NCBI RefSeq assembly: GCF_006704125.1
Contig: NZ_VIGH01000005.1
Span: 62,001-126,000, forward strand
Direction: 5' to 3'
Source of the DNA: Rhodococcus spelaei
GTDB taxonomy: Bacteria > Actinomycetota > Actinomycetes > Mycobacteriales > Mycobacteriaceae
Length of the DNA: 64,000 bases
Shown here: positions 28,437 to 37,700 of the stretch, one piece after another
Layout of the letters: every line of letters begins with the position of its first letter
Numbering within the stretch: position 1 is the stretch's first letter
Notes under the pieces: model-generated
Seen by the model: the letters and a program-made list of their open reading frames with translations, nothing else
Databases searched by the model: none
What the model was told of the DNA's origin: nothing
Program-made: the position numbers and the translations under genes

Positions 28437-28922
28437 CTAAGAGCAATGCGCGGGAGCGTCAGTCGAGAAGGGGGCCCCCTCCGGCAGCAGGTACAGGACC
28501 TCCAGCACCACCGGTTCGGGGCCGAGGTTGAGTCCGACGTGGTCGCTGTCCGGCGTCTCGGAGACCATCGAGCCTGCCGGCGAGGTCTGCCACGAGCAGT
28601 CGTCGAGCTGCCGGGTCAGCGTGCCCGAGACCACGACGCCCGCGACGTGGCCGAGGTGGTGGTGCCAGCCGGTCGTGCCGCCCGGCGCGATGACGATCCG
28701 CCGCAGCGTCGCGGTCACCTGCGCGGGCAGCGCGGAGTGGCCCGCCGGCTCGGGCAGCACGGACCCACTGAGCGGGACTTGGCCGAGGGTCTCGGTGGTG
28801 ACACCCTGCGACGGCGTCGCGTGCGCGGGAGCGGCGGCGCCGACCAGCGCCGGGGTGAGCACGACCAGGGCGGCGACGGCGGTGGATGCGGCGAGCTGGG
28901 TCAGTGTGGTCACGGTTCGCAT
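28437..28922 (-). CDS. Secreted cupin-domain protein
   Basis: A 161-residue protein with a signal peptide (about 1-33, cleavage near PAHA) and a cupin barrel. WHHHLGHVAGVV supplies the histidine-rich metal motif, and a later PDSDHVGLN segment could give the fourth ligand. The ATG at 28922 begins the signal sequence. The substrate is unknown. It ends just before the exporter promoter. Confidence 0.75.
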   Translation of the reverse strand: MRTVTTLTQLAASTAVAALVVLTPALVGAAAPAHATPSQGVTTETLGQVPLSGSVLPEPAGHSALPAQVTATLRRIVIAPGGTTGWHHHLGHVAGVVVSGTLTRQLDDCSWQTSPAGSMVSETPDSDHVGLNLGPEPVVLEVLYLLPEGAPFSTDAPAHCS

Positions 28923-29129
28923 GTCCGGGTCCGTTCGGTCCGGAGATCCTCGGGCGCCGCGGGTCGCGGCCGCGTGGCGAGGCGCTCTCCACCCTCGATG
29001 GTGACGCAGCGGGGCGGCCGTGCGTGGTCGAATGCCGATCACAGCTCGGCCACCGTGAGTGGGGCGGGTCGACGTCGGGTGACTGGCGAACGCGCGAGAC
29101 CGGCAGTCTCGTTCGGCTACGCTGCCGCC

Positions 29130-29609
29130 ATGCGAGCCCGCCGAATCCTTGCCCTGTCCGCCCTCGGAATCGTCGCCGCGGCTGTGGTGACGACGCTGCG
29201 TGGCGGTGCGCGCCCCACCGCTGGTGCCGCCGTCTCGGCCGACCCGACCCGACCCGACAGCGCGGGGGAGGCGCTCGCGCGGGCGTACATCGATGCCCTG
29301 ATCTCGCACGATCCCTCCGCGGTGCGTTTCGCGCCCGATGCGACCCGGGTCGAGGCCGGACTCAAGACCGGCTTCTCGGGCCCGCAGATGACCCGCGACC
29401 TGCGGCGGGGGCCGCAGTACCGCGTCATCCAGGGCATCCGTGACCTGGAGATGTCGGAATCGGGCGACGTCGTGTCCACCCGGTACCTGCTCGACGCGGG
29501 GATCGGGCGGACGCGGCTGATGACGGTCCAGATCGCCGAGACATTCGAGATCTCGGACGGCGCCATTCGTGCCGTCGTCGCACACATCCGACCCAAGTCG
29601 GTTTTGTAG
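29130..29609 (+). CDS. Membrane-anchored SnoaL/NTF2-like protein
   Basis: A 159-residue protein with an N-terminal hydrophobic signal or anchor (residues 4-22) and an NTF2-like domain (EALARAYIDALISHDPSAV begins it, residues about 47-155). NTF2-like folds bind small ligands or act as hydrolases; I see no set catalytic pair. TACGCT at 29118-29123 lies 6 nt before the ATG, so the message is probably leaderless. It is divergent from the cupin gene. Confidence 0.65.
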   Translation: MRARRILALSALGIVAAAVVTTLRGGARPTAGAAVSADPTRPDSAGEALARAYIDALISHDPSAVRFAPDATRVEAGLKTGFSGPQMTRDLRRGPQYRVIQGIRDLEMSESGDVVSTRYLLDAGIGRTRLMTVQIAETFEISDGAIRAVVAHIRPKSVL

Positions 29610-30009
29610 GATATGCGCCACTCGTCCTATTTCTCGCATGCGGTTGCAAATTTGCGAAACGGTAGCGGGTTGGGAAAATAGCTGGCAGTGGCGTAGCCGC
29701 AGTGTTGCAACCGGGATTTGTCACGAGAAGATTTCGTGTTTCTTTCCTTCGAGTTTAGTTTCGGGTGAGCAATTTGTAAGTGTCTGTACATCTCTCGCTA
29801 CTCGGCGGTCACCTTTCGTCAATCGTGGGGAAGCATTTCCTCCTTACGGTCGTGCACGTCTCCAACCCGCGCTTGCAGTCCCATCGTCGCGACAGCACTT
29901 CAGCGCGTTCGTCCCCGTCAACCGACGGGGGCGTCACCGGCTGGCTACGACCGGCACACCCGCAGCACCTCCGGGGCTGTGGAATGGCGAAAAAGGAATC
30001 TCACCGACC
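29610..30009. other. 400-nt AT-richer intergenic region
   Basis: No credible gene is seen. Bases 29635-29840 are clearly richer in A and T than the surroundings, with a 10-bp palindrome GCAAATTTGC at 29646-29655 and several T runs. It could hold a long leader, an sRNA or a promoter region for the secreted protein at 30010. AAAGGAA about 15 nt before 30010 may be the ribosome site. No riboswitch class was recognised. Confidence 0.5.
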
Positions 30010-30672
30010 ATGAAGATGACCAAAATGGTGGCCGTCGCGGCCATGACCATCGCGTCCATGGGTGTCGTTGCCGGCACCGCGTACGCGGATCCCGCGCCCG
30101 CCGCCTCGCCTGGCGTCGGGTGGAATGTCACCCGCAGTGGCGACAAGGTGATCGTCGACACCCCGGGCGGATCCCTGAGCAACGAGGACAACCATCTCGT
30201 CGTCCGTGATGCCAGCGGCGCCACGGTCGAGTCGGTGCCGCTGTCGATCGCGTACGACGGTGTCGCGCATCCGATCGCCGCGCAGATCGACGGCCACACC
30301 GCCACCCTGACCGCCGACACCGCCCCGGCTGCCGCGACCCCGGTCGCCCTGCCGGTCAAGGACATCGACATGCCCGCCGCGGTCGCGGCGGTCAAGGACC
30401 CGATCACCCTGACCGGCGCCGTCGGCGGCTTCATGGGTGCCGCGACCGGCCTGGTCGGCGGCTGCCTGCTCGGTGCCGTCGCGGCGGGCGTCGTGTCCGC
30501 TCCGGCCGCGATGCTGTTCGGTGCCGGCCCGATCGCGGGTTGCATCGGTGGCGCGCTGCTGCTGGGCTCCGGTGCCTCGCTCGCCGGCACTGCCATCGGC
30601 GGTCTCGGTGGCGCCGCCGCCAACGCACAGCAGTTCATCACCCTGCTCAACGCCCCGCCGGCCAAGAAGTAG
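30010..30672 (+). CDS. Secreted DUF8020-like protein
   Basis: A 220-residue protein with a signal peptide (1-24, cleavage after AYA). A beta-rich N-terminal half (VGWNVTRSGDKVIVDTPGG onward) is followed by a glycine- and alanine-rich hydrophobic C-terminal half (about residues 135-205), like a glycine zipper. The family name is a recollection from Nocardia and Rhodococcus proteins. A surface or membrane-associated role is inferred. The stop is followed by a strong hairpin. Confidence 0.65.
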   Translation: MKMTKMVAVAAMTIASMGVVAGTAYADPAPAASPGVGWNVTRSGDKVIVDTPGGSLSNEDNHLVVRDASGATVESVPLSIAYDGVAHPIAAQIDGHTATLTADTAPAAATPVALPVKDIDMPAAVAAVKDPITLTGAVGGFMGAATGLVGGCLLGAVAAGVVSAPAAMLFGAGPIAGCIGGALLLGSGASLAGTAIGGLGGAAANAQQFITLLNAPPAKK

Positions 30673-30699
30673 TACCGCGCAGCTCCACACCTTCGCAGA

Positions 30700-30733
30700 G
30701 TGCGGCCCGTCCAGTGATCTGGGCGGGCCGCAC
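30700..30733 (+). terminator. Hairpin terminator after the DUF8020-like gene
   Basis: A 15-bp stem (30700-30714 with 30719-30733, one U-G pair) with loop TGAT. The outer ten base pairs are GTGCGGCCCG. It lies 28 nt after the stop and before the HTH/Clp-N promoter. No T tract follows. Confidence 0.75.
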
Positions 30734-30740
30734 CTGTATG

Positions 30741-30781
30741 TCAACGTCCCTTGACGCCCGCCCGTCGTCAATCTACGTTGA
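30741..30781. promoter_or_regulatory. Double TCAA-N6-TTGA operator over the HTH/Clp-N promoter
   Basis: Two copies of TCAA-N6-TTGA, at 30741-30754 and 30768-30781, have centres 27 bp apart. TTGACG at 30751-30756 (-35) and TACGTT at 30774-30779 (-10) are 17 bp apart and lie in the two operators. The -10 ends 6 nt before the ATG at 30786, so the transcript would begin at the start codon. The arrangement suggests repression by the encoded HTH protein. Confidence 0.65.
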
Positions 30782-30785
30782 CATC

Positions 30786-31001
30786 ATGACCGAAGCGACG
30801 AATCTTGCGGCAGCCGCAGGTAGTCCCGACCCCTCGGTCGGACTGCGGGCCGTACTCGCGCTCCGCAGGCTGCTCGAGAGGCTCGAGGCCATTCAGGTCC
30901 GCAGTGCCCGCGACCAGGGTTGGTCCTGGCAGGCCATTGCGGACGCGCTCGAGGTGAGTCGGCAGGCAGTCCACCAGAAACACAACCGGAGAGGGCGGTA
31001 G
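30786..31001 (+). CDS. Small helix-turn-helix protein of the Clp-N module
   Basis: A 71-residue protein that is little more than one HTH: a helical N-terminal part (ALRRLLERLEAIQVRSARDQ) then WSWQAIADALEVSRQAVHQKHN. Its small size, the following Clp-N gene and the double operator mark it as a likely autoregulator. The ATG at 30786 has a -10 at 6 nt and was chosen over upstream starts in the DUF8020-like gene. The next gene starts 5 nt later. Confidence 0.8.
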   Translation: MTEATNLAAAAGSPDPSVGLRAVLALRRLLERLEAIQVRSARDQGWSWQAIADALEVSRQAVHQKHNRRGR

Positions 31002-31006
31002 TCGCG

Positions 31007-31585
31007 ATGTTCGAACGGTTCACCACCGAGGCACGCGCGACCGTCGTCGTCGCGCAAGACGAGGCGAGAGCACTGCGGGCGCCGCGAATCGGACCGGAGC
31101 ACCTGTTGCTCGGCGTGCTCGTCGCCGCGCACGCCACCGAGCTGGGCGCGCTCCTCGACGAAGCGGGTCTGACCGCCGAGGCGGTCCGGGCCCGACTGAC
31201 GGAACTGCGCGGCGGTCAGGCACTCGGGGCCGAGGACGCGGAGGCGCTCCGGTCCATCGGCATCGACCTCGACGCGGTGCGCGAGAGCCTCGAGGCGAGC
31301 TTCGGGGAGGACGCGCTCGACCGCCCCGACCTCGGCGCCGACGAGCGGCGCGGGTGGCTCGGTCGCAGGATCGGGCACACTCCGTTCGCGCCGGAGGCCA
31401 AGAAGGTGATCGAGCTGGGCCTGCGGGAAGCGCTGGCGCGCAAGGACACCGGAATCTCGGCCGAGCACTTGGTGCTCGGCCTCGTTCGCGGTGGTGACGG
31501 CGTGGCGTGCGGTCTGATCGAGGAGCATCTGACGACCGCGGAGCTGCGTCGCCGGGTCGTCGCCCTGCTGGACCGGGCTGCCTGA
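31007..31585 (+). CDS. Clp-N domain protein, two repeats, no ATPase
   Basis: A 192-residue protein with two Clp-N (R) repeats, FERFTTEARATVVVAQDEARAL at the start (key part FERFTTEAR) and FAPEAKKVIELGLREAL in the second half near residue 130. In ClpC and ClpA this domain binds adaptors and substrates in front of the AAA+ ring; here no ATPase follows. It might bind substrates or compete with ClpC1 as an adaptor or decoy. GGAGAGGG upstream of the ATG is a good ribosome site. It is cotranscribed with the small HTH gene. Confidence 0.85.
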   Translation: MFERFTTEARATVVVAQDEARALRAPRIGPEHLLLGVLVAAHATELGALLDEAGLTAEAVRARLTELRGGQALGAEDAEALRSIGIDLDAVRESLEASFGEDALDRPDLGADERRGWLGRRIGHTPFAPEAKKVIELGLREALARKDTGISAEHLVLGLVRGGDGVACGLIEEHLTTAELRRRVVALLDRAA

Positions 31586-31595
31586 CGACGCCCGG

Positions 31596-31901
31596 TCAGA
31601 AGGTGCCTGCCGCCTCGACCGTCGCGAAGAACTCGACCACAGGAGGACCCTGGACCCCGGAGGCCTCGGTGATCTTGGCGATCTTCGCGTTGTCGGTGAA
31701 GAAACCCCGGAACGCCTCGGCGCTCTCCCATTCGTCGATAGCCAGCAGATCCCCGCCGCCCTCGGCGAACCGGTGATGGTGGGCACCCGAGGCCAGTGCC
31801 TCGGTGGTGATCTCCTCGAGCAGGGCACCGTTGTCGGCGAGCGACTGCTTGGCCGCGGCCACATCGGCGACCGGGAATCGGGCTATCACGACGACGCTCA
31901 T
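31596..31901 (-). CDS. Antibiotic-biosynthesis-monooxygenase-like protein
   Basis: A 101-residue ferredoxin-like alpha-beta protein (VVVIARFPV, DLLAIDEWESAEAFRGFF, VVEFFATVEAAGTF), dimeric in relatives. The ATG at 31901 with GGAG upstream was chosen over a start at 31979. No active-site residue can be fixed by eye. Its stop lies 11 nt beyond the convergent Clp-N gene stop. Confidence 0.7.
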   Translation of the reverse strand: MSVVVIARFPVADVAAAKQSLADNGALLEEITTEALASGAHHHRFAEGGGDLLAIDEWESAEAFRGFFTDNAKIAKITEASGVQGPPVVEFFATVEAAGTF

Positions 31902-31991
31902 GACGATCTCCTTCGCCCCCGATTGGCGTGCGCCCGGACAGGAATCCGGGCCATCCCATTGTCGACCCGCAGTCGTCACCGGTGGAAGGGC

Positions 31992-32501
31992 TCAGGCCCC
32001 GGTGCGTCGCCGCATCGTCACGCGGGGCCACGTGTCGAGTCCGTGCGCTGCCTCGTCCGCCCGGATCGCGACCAACCCGCGGCCCAGGTCGGCGTCCGGC
32101 AGGATCTCGAATCCGAGCCGCTCGTAGTACGGTGCGTTCCACGGCACGGCGGCGAACGTCGTCAGGGTCAGCCAGGGCAGACCGCGGTCGGCGGCCCACG
32201 CGGACACCTCCTCGACCAGCGCGGCGCCGAGTCGCCGGCCGGCGAAGTCGGGGTGCACCGACACCTGCTCGAGATGCGCGCCCCCGTCCACCTCGAGCGC
32301 CAGTGCGTACCCGACCGGCGCATCGCCCGCGTCGACGGCGACCCAGGCCCGGCCGGCGCGTTGGTACTGCGCGAGTTCCTCGACGGTGAACGGGTCGTCG
32401 TCGGCGACGAGCGCCATACCCAGCGTGGCGAACATCGCGCCGGCCGCGACCTCGATCCCCGCCAGTCGGGGTAGGTCGGCAGGGGTGGCGACGCGGATCA
32501 T
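31992..32501 (-). CDS. GNAT-family acetyltransferase
   Basis: A 169-residue GNAT fold. HLEQVSVHPDFAGRRLGAALVEEV (key part VHPDFAGRRLGAALV) is the acetyl-CoA pyrophosphate site, and PYYERLGFEIL is the C-terminal motif. AAAGGAGGG is a strong ribosome site for the ATG at 32501. Substrate unknown. It is divergent from the methyltransferase at 32539 with a 37-nt shared spacer. Confidence 0.85.
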   Translation of the reverse strand: MIRVATPADLPRLAGIEVAAGAMFATLGMALVADDDPFTVEELAQYQRAGRAWVAVDAGDAPVGYALALEVDGGAHLEQVSVHPDFAGRRLGAALVEEVSAWAADRGLPWLTLTTFAAVPWNAPYYERLGFEILPDADLGRGLVAIRADEAAHGLDTWPRVTMRRRTGA

Positions 32502-32538
32502 CCCTCCTTTCTAGCGCGCCGTCACTAGGGTTGGTCGA

Positions 32539-33387
32539 GTGGAAGCCATGAGCGCGCCCGAGGGGGTCGGCGGCACCGCACTGGCGGTGGCCAGGGCCCG
32601 CGCGGCCGAGACCGCGCGTCCCGACCGACTGTTCGCGGACCCACTCGCAGCAGTCTTCCTCGACGCGGCGGGAACCACGGACACGCGCGACCGCACCACG
32701 ATGGACCCCGACGCAGTCCGGGCTGTCGTCGCGATGTACCACTGGATCGTCGCGCGCACGTTGTTCCTCGACGCCGTCGCTTCGACTGCCGTGCGCGACG
32801 GCATCGGACAGGTCGTCGTCCTCGGCGCAGGCCTCGACACCCGCGGCTTCCGGTTGGGGTGGCCGGCGACCCTCGCGCTGTTCGAGGTCGACCGCTCGGA
32901 TGTGTTCTCGTTCAAGGAGTCCGCACTGTGCGCGGTGGGTGCCGAGCCCACCTGCCGCAGACGGACGGTCGTCGTCGACCTTCGTGACGAGTGGGTCCCC
33001 GCGCTCGCCGAGGCCGGATTCGACCCGACCACTCCGACATTGTGGATCGCGGAGGGACTGCTCGCCTATCTGGAGGCGGACCAGGTGGAGCGACTGCTGG
33101 GCGCGGTCACCGCGGCCTCGGCGCCCGGGTCGCGGGTGGCCGTCACCGCGTTGCGGATCGAGGGGGAGGTTACCGTCGCGCCGACCGCGACCGATCCGTT
33201 CGCCGACATCCGTGGCCTGTGGAAGCGCCCGGGGCCCGTCGACGTCGTCGACCGACTGGCTGCGCACGGCTGGCGGGTCGAGGTGTCCTACCCGCGCGAA
33301 CTGCTGGTCGAGGCAGGCCGGATCGAGGCGGCGGAGGCACCGGGTGTGGCCGGTCCCCGACTGATTCAGGCCGTCCGGCAGGCGTAG
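32539..33387 (+). CDS. SAM-dependent methyltransferase, TIGR00027/LCMT-like
   Basis: A 282-residue class I methyltransferase of the family expanded in mycobacteria and nocardiae. VVVLGAGLDTRGFRL is the SAM loop, and WIAEGLLAYLEADQVERLL the family motif. TAGGGT at 32526-32531 lies 7 nt before the GTG, which suggests a leaderless start; an in-frame ATG three codons later is possible. Substrate unknown. Confidence 0.85.
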   Translation: MEAMSAPEGVGGTALAVARARAAETARPDRLFADPLAAVFLDAAGTTDTRDRTTMDPDAVRAVVAMYHWIVARTLFLDAVASTAVRDGIGQVVVLGAGLDTRGFRLGWPATLALFEVDRSDVFSFKESALCAVGAEPTCRRRTVVVDLRDEWVPALAEAGFDPTTPTLWIAEGLLAYLEADQVERLLGAVTAASAPGSRVAVTALRIEGEVTVAPTATDPFADIRGLWKRPGPVDVVDRLAAHGWRVEVSYPRELLVEAGRIEAAEAPGVAGPRLIQAVRQA

Positions 33388-33426
33388 TGCGGCGCGTCGT
33401 CGCAGCCGATGTGCCAGCATGCACCC

Positions 33427-33810
33427 ATGAGCTTTCTGGTACGTCTGGTGATCAACGCGATCGCGATCTGGCTGGCCGCCGCCTGGGTGAACGGCATCGA
33501 GATCGCCAGTTCCGACAAGGGCACCGGCTACGACATCCTGGTTGTCCTGTTCATCGCGCTGGTGTTCACCGTGGTGAACGCCTTCATCAAGCCGTTCGTG
33601 CAGCTGTTGTCGCTGCCGCTGCTGATCCTCACCCTCGGGCTGTTCACGCTGGTGATCAACGCGCTGATGCTGCTGCTGACCTCGTGGATCACGGACTCGA
33701 CCGAATTCGGCATCTCGGTCGACGGCTTCTGGACCGCGGTCTGGGGCGCGCTGATCATCTCGCTGGTGAACTTCGTGCTCAGCGCAGTGGTGCCGTCCTC
33801 GAAGAACTGA
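33427..33810 (+). CDS. Phage-holin-like membrane protein (PF04020 type)
   Basis: A 127-residue protein with four close helices (about 5-23, 35-60, 62-85, 95-120), like the YvlD/mycobacterial phage-holin superfamily IV. The name reflects fold similarity only; there is no phage context. The ATG at 33427 starts the first helix. Its stop is 22 nt from the convergent menA stop. Confidence 0.75.
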   Translation: MSFLVRLVINAIAIWLAAAWVNGIEIASSDKGTGYDILVVLFIALVFTVVNAFIKPFVQLLSLPLLILTLGLFTLVINALMLLLTSWITDSTEFGISVDGFWTAVWGALIISLVNFVLSAVVPSSKN

Positions 33811-33832
33811 CCCACCCGGGAAGCGGGTCGGC

Positions 33833-34702
33833 TCAGCCCAGTCCGAGGCCGAGCCCGGTCGCGACGCCCCACACCAGCATGGCGGCACCGGTGCCGGCGA
33901 GCGCAGGAATCAGGGCCAGTCCCTTCCCGCCGGACCGCACCGGCGCATTGGCCTTGACCGCCAACGGAACTGCCACCAGTCCGGCCAGCGCCCACGGCGT
34001 GCGGGCGACAAGGATCAGTGTCACCACGAACGGCGCCACCAGCAGGACCAGGTGCAGGGTCCGGGTGCCCGCGTCGCCGAGCCGCACCGCCAGGGTGTTC
34101 TTGCCGGACTCGGCGTCCGTCGGGATGTCCCGCAGGTTGTTCGCGACGAGGACCGCGCTCGAGAAGGAACCGACGGCGATCGCGGCGACCACGCCCACCC
34201 AGTCCACCCGCTCGGCCTGCACGAACTGGGTGCCGCACACCGCGACCAGCCCGAAGAACACGAACACCGCGACCTCACCGAAACCGCTGTAGCCGTAAGG
34301 GTTCCTGCCGCCGGTGTAGTACCAGGCGCCCGCGATGCACACCGCGCCGACGAGGATCAGCCACCACGCAGAGGTGAGCGCGAGCACCACCCCGACCACC
34401 GCGGCCAGACCGAAGCAGGTGAACGCGGCGGTCTTGACCGCGGCCGGCGAGGCCAGCTTCGATCCGACCAGGCGCAGCGGGCCGACCCGCTCGTCGTCGG
34501 TACCGCGGATACCGTCCGAGTAGTCGTTGGCGAAGTTCACCCCGATGATCAACGACATCGAGACGACCAGTGCGAGTACTGCCTTCCACCACACCGCGCC
34601 GCCGATCGAGGCGGCCGCGCCGGTACCGACCAGCACGGGGGCGATCGCGTTCGGCAGGGTGCGCGGACGGGCACCCTCGATCCATTCGGAGACAGAAGCC
34701 AT
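33833..34702 (-). CDS. menA: 1,4-dihydroxy-2-naphthoate polyprenyltransferase MenA
   Basis: A 289-residue UbiA-family membrane enzyme that attaches the polyprenyl tail in menaquinone synthesis. The two Mg-binding aspartate motifs are NFANDYSDG near residue 56 and NNLRDIPTD near residue 188. About eight helices are seen. Length and motifs match MenA. It is divergent from the large regulator at 34762, sharing a 59-nt spacer; menE is 7 kb away. Confidence 0.95.
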   Translation of the reverse strand: MASVSEWIEGARPRTLPNAIAPVLVGTGAAASIGGAVWWKAVLALVVSMSLIIGVNFANDYSDGIRGTDDERVGPLRLVGSKLASPAAVKTAAFTCFGLAAVVGVVLALTSAWWLILVGAVCIAGAWYYTGGRNPYGYSGFGEVAVFVFFGLVAVCGTQFVQAERVDWVGVVAAIAVGSFSSAVLVANNLRDIPTDAESGKNTLAVRLGDAGTRTLHLVLLVAPFVVTLILVARTPWALAGLVAVPLAVKANAPVRSGGKGLALIPALAGTGAAMLVWGVATGLGLGLG

Positions 34703-34747
34703 GGGGCGATCCTTTCACCAGTACGGAATCGAGTCGCCGCGAGGCAC

Positions 34748-34753
34748 TAGCAT
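34748..34753 (+). promoter_or_regulatory. -10 of the AfsR-like regulator gene
   Basis: TAGCAT lies 8 nt before the GTG at 34762 and fits a leaderless or near-leaderless transcript. The same 59-nt spacer must hold the divergent menA promoter. Confidence 0.4.
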
Positions 34754-34761
34754 TGTCGCCG

Positions 34762-37700
34762 GTGCATCCAGTCACGAGTGTCTCCGCAGCGACTGCGCCC
34801 GCGGGACCGCCGATCGAGGTCGCCCTGCTGGGCGAGGTCTCGACGCGCCGCGAGGGCGTGCTGGTGCCGTTGCCGGGCGCGCGGGCGCGCAGCCTGCTGG
34901 TCGCCCTCGCCCGCAGGCCCGGTGGCTCCCGCAGCGCCCAGGCACTGATCGAGGACGTGTGGGGCGAGAATCCGCCGCGCTCGCCACTCAACGCCCTGCA
35001 CACGCAGATCTCCCGGCTGCGGGCGGCGTTGCCCGAGGGCACGATCGAGATGGGTCCGGCCGGCTACCGTCTCGATCTCGGTCGGGGCCAGGTCGACCTC
35101 ACATTCGCCCGGATGCTCGAGCAGCAGGCCGCGCAGCTGCACGCCGAGGGGGACCATCGGGGCGCGGTCGTGAAAGCCCAGCAGGCGCGCGCGCTGTGGC
35201 GCGGCGAACCCGGCGCGGACCTGCCACCCGGCGAGCCCGCGCGAGAGTTGGCGGACGAGGCGTCGGCACGTCTGGCCGGGCTGGACGCGGTCGAGCTCGC
35301 CGCGCTGGTGGCCGCCGGCGAACTGCGCCTGGCATTGCCGCTGGCCCGGTCTTCGGTCGAACGGGCGCCGCTCGACGAGCAGTCGCACGGGCAGCTGATG
35401 GTCGTGCTGCACGGGCTCGGCCGGTCCAACGAGGCGCTCGAGGTGTTCGCGGGACTGCGAGCGCGACTGGCGGACCGGCTCGGCACCGACCCGTCGCCGC
35501 GGCTGGTGGAGCTCAATGCCGCGGTGCTGACGGGAGGTGCGCCCCGGTCGGACGCGGCGACCGTCGTGAATCCCGTTCCCGGACAACTCGATCACGGCGC
35601 CGCGGGGCCAGACCGCCCCGGGACCAGGCCACTGCCGTCGGCGCTGGGCCTGCGGGCGGCGCCGAACGCGCTGCTCGGCCGGGACGGCGACCTCGACGCG
35701 ATCGAGGAGCTGTTGACGACCAGCCGGGCGGTCACCGTCCTGGGTCCGGGTGGAACCGGCAAGACGAGGGTCGCCCATGCGCTCGGTTCCCGTGTCGCCG
35801 AACGTATCCCGGTCGTCCTCGTGGAGCTGGCGTCGCTCCGCAGTGGCGGCGACGTGGTGGCGGCGATCAGCGGCACCCTCGGCCTCAGCGAAGCGGAGCT
35901 GACACCGGGGTCCGGGTTGACTCGGGCGCGGCTGCACGACGCGCGCGATCGCCTGCGTGAGGCGCTGTCGGCCCGGCGCTCGTTGCTGATCCTGGACAAC
36001 TGCGAGCACCTGGTCGACGACGTCGCGGAGGTGGTGGCCGACCTGGTGGCGGCGAGCGAGAACCTGACCGTGCTGGCCACCAGTCGCGCCCCGATGGCGA
36101 TCACCGCGGAGGCGGTGTACCCGTTGCCGCCGTTGGTGATCGACGAGGCGGGTTCACCCGCGACCGAGCTGTTCCGGACCCGCGCGCTGGCGGTCCGTCC
36201 GGCGGCCCAACTCGACCCGGGTGAGGTCGCCCGGCTGTGCCGGACACTCGACGGACTGCCACTGGCCATCGAGCTGGCGGCCGCGCGGGTGCGCACGATG
36301 AGCGTCCAGGAGATCAACGCCAGACTGACCGACCGGTTCTCGTTGTTGCGGTCGGGTGACCGCACCTCACCGGAGCGGCACCGCACACTGCGCGCCGTGA
36401 TCGAGTGGAGCTGGAACCTGCTCGAGCCGGCGCAGCAGGCCGCCTTGCGTCGATTGTGCCGTTTCCCAGCAGGTTTCACGCTCGCCGCGGCCGCCGAGGT
36501 GGCGCAGTGGGGTCAGGTCACCGACATCGACGCCGCGCTCGACGGGCTGGTGAACCAGTCGTTGCTGGCCGTCGTGGAGGGGTCGGACTCGCCCGGTCTG
36601 CGCTACCACATGCTCGAGACGGTCCGGGAGTTCGGCGAGGAGCAGTTGGCGGCGGCCGGGGAGGCCGACGAGGTGGGCGCTCGCACCCTCGCCTGGGCCG
36701 AGGCGTTCTGCCGAGATGCCGTGCGCGACTTCCTGAGCGGCGATCAGGTCGCGACGTCGCTGCGGGTCGAGGCCGAGCACGACAACCTGCTGGCGGTGCT
36801 GCGCCACGCGCTCTCCACGGGCGAGGGGCGCGCGGCGCTGACCGTGTTCCCGGTGCTGGGTACCACCTGGACGATCCGCGGTGCACACTCCGAGGTCATC
36901 GCCTTCGCACCGCGAATGCTCGAGGTCGACCCCCGTCGGTTCGGACCCGAACTGCCCGGGAACTTCCTGACGCTGACGTACCTGGTGATCTGTGGGCACA
37001 CCGCGTTCGCCGGGGTCAGCAGGGCGCTGGCGGTGATGCGGATCCGGCTGCGGGCGATCTTGGCGTCGCACACCGACATCGATCAGACGTTGCGCATGGC
37101 TGCGTCATTGATGGTCATGCCGGTTTCGGGTAAGGGGCTGGCCCGCACGCTCGCTCGCGGCGTCCGGTCGCCCGATCCGGGTGCGCGTAGCGCCGCGTAC
37201 ATGGCGCGGGCGAATCTGCGGGAGAACAGCGGCGATTTGTACGGTTCGGGGTCGGACGGCAGACAGGCGCTGGCCCTCGCGGAGGCGACCGGGGACGTCT
37301 GGGGTCTGGCGATGGTGCTGCAGCATCTCGGCAGCCTGGCCGGACAGTCCGCGCGCTACGACGAGGCGGTCGGGTACTACCGGCGCGCAGCCGAACTGCT
37401 GTGGGATCTGCACGCCTACGAGGAGAGCACGACCCTGCGCAGCTACATCGGGGCTGCCCTGGTCGGTGCGGGACGGGTGGACGAGGCCCGGCGGGAACTG
37501 GACGCGGGTGGATCGGCGGCCGACGAGGTGGCGCTGACCGTCGGGGGTGAGCGCGTGAGCTTCGGGATCGGCGATGCCAACCAGAGCACCGCCGCCCTCG
37601 CCGCGGCCGCGGCCGAGGTGGCACTGGCGGTCGGGGACGTCGAGGCGGGCCTGCGCGGCTACAACCATGCCGTCGAGCTCCTCGGGTGGGAGAACGCAGG

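Noticed and set aside
33427-33810. Holin-like gene as evidence of a prophage
   Set aside because: The family is also a common host membrane protein and no other phage gene is near.
31216-33888. An 890-codon minus-strand frame over the Clp-N, GNAT and methyltransferase genes
   Set aside because: It is antisense to clear genes with conserved motifs and has no motif of its own; long open antisense frames are expected at this GC.
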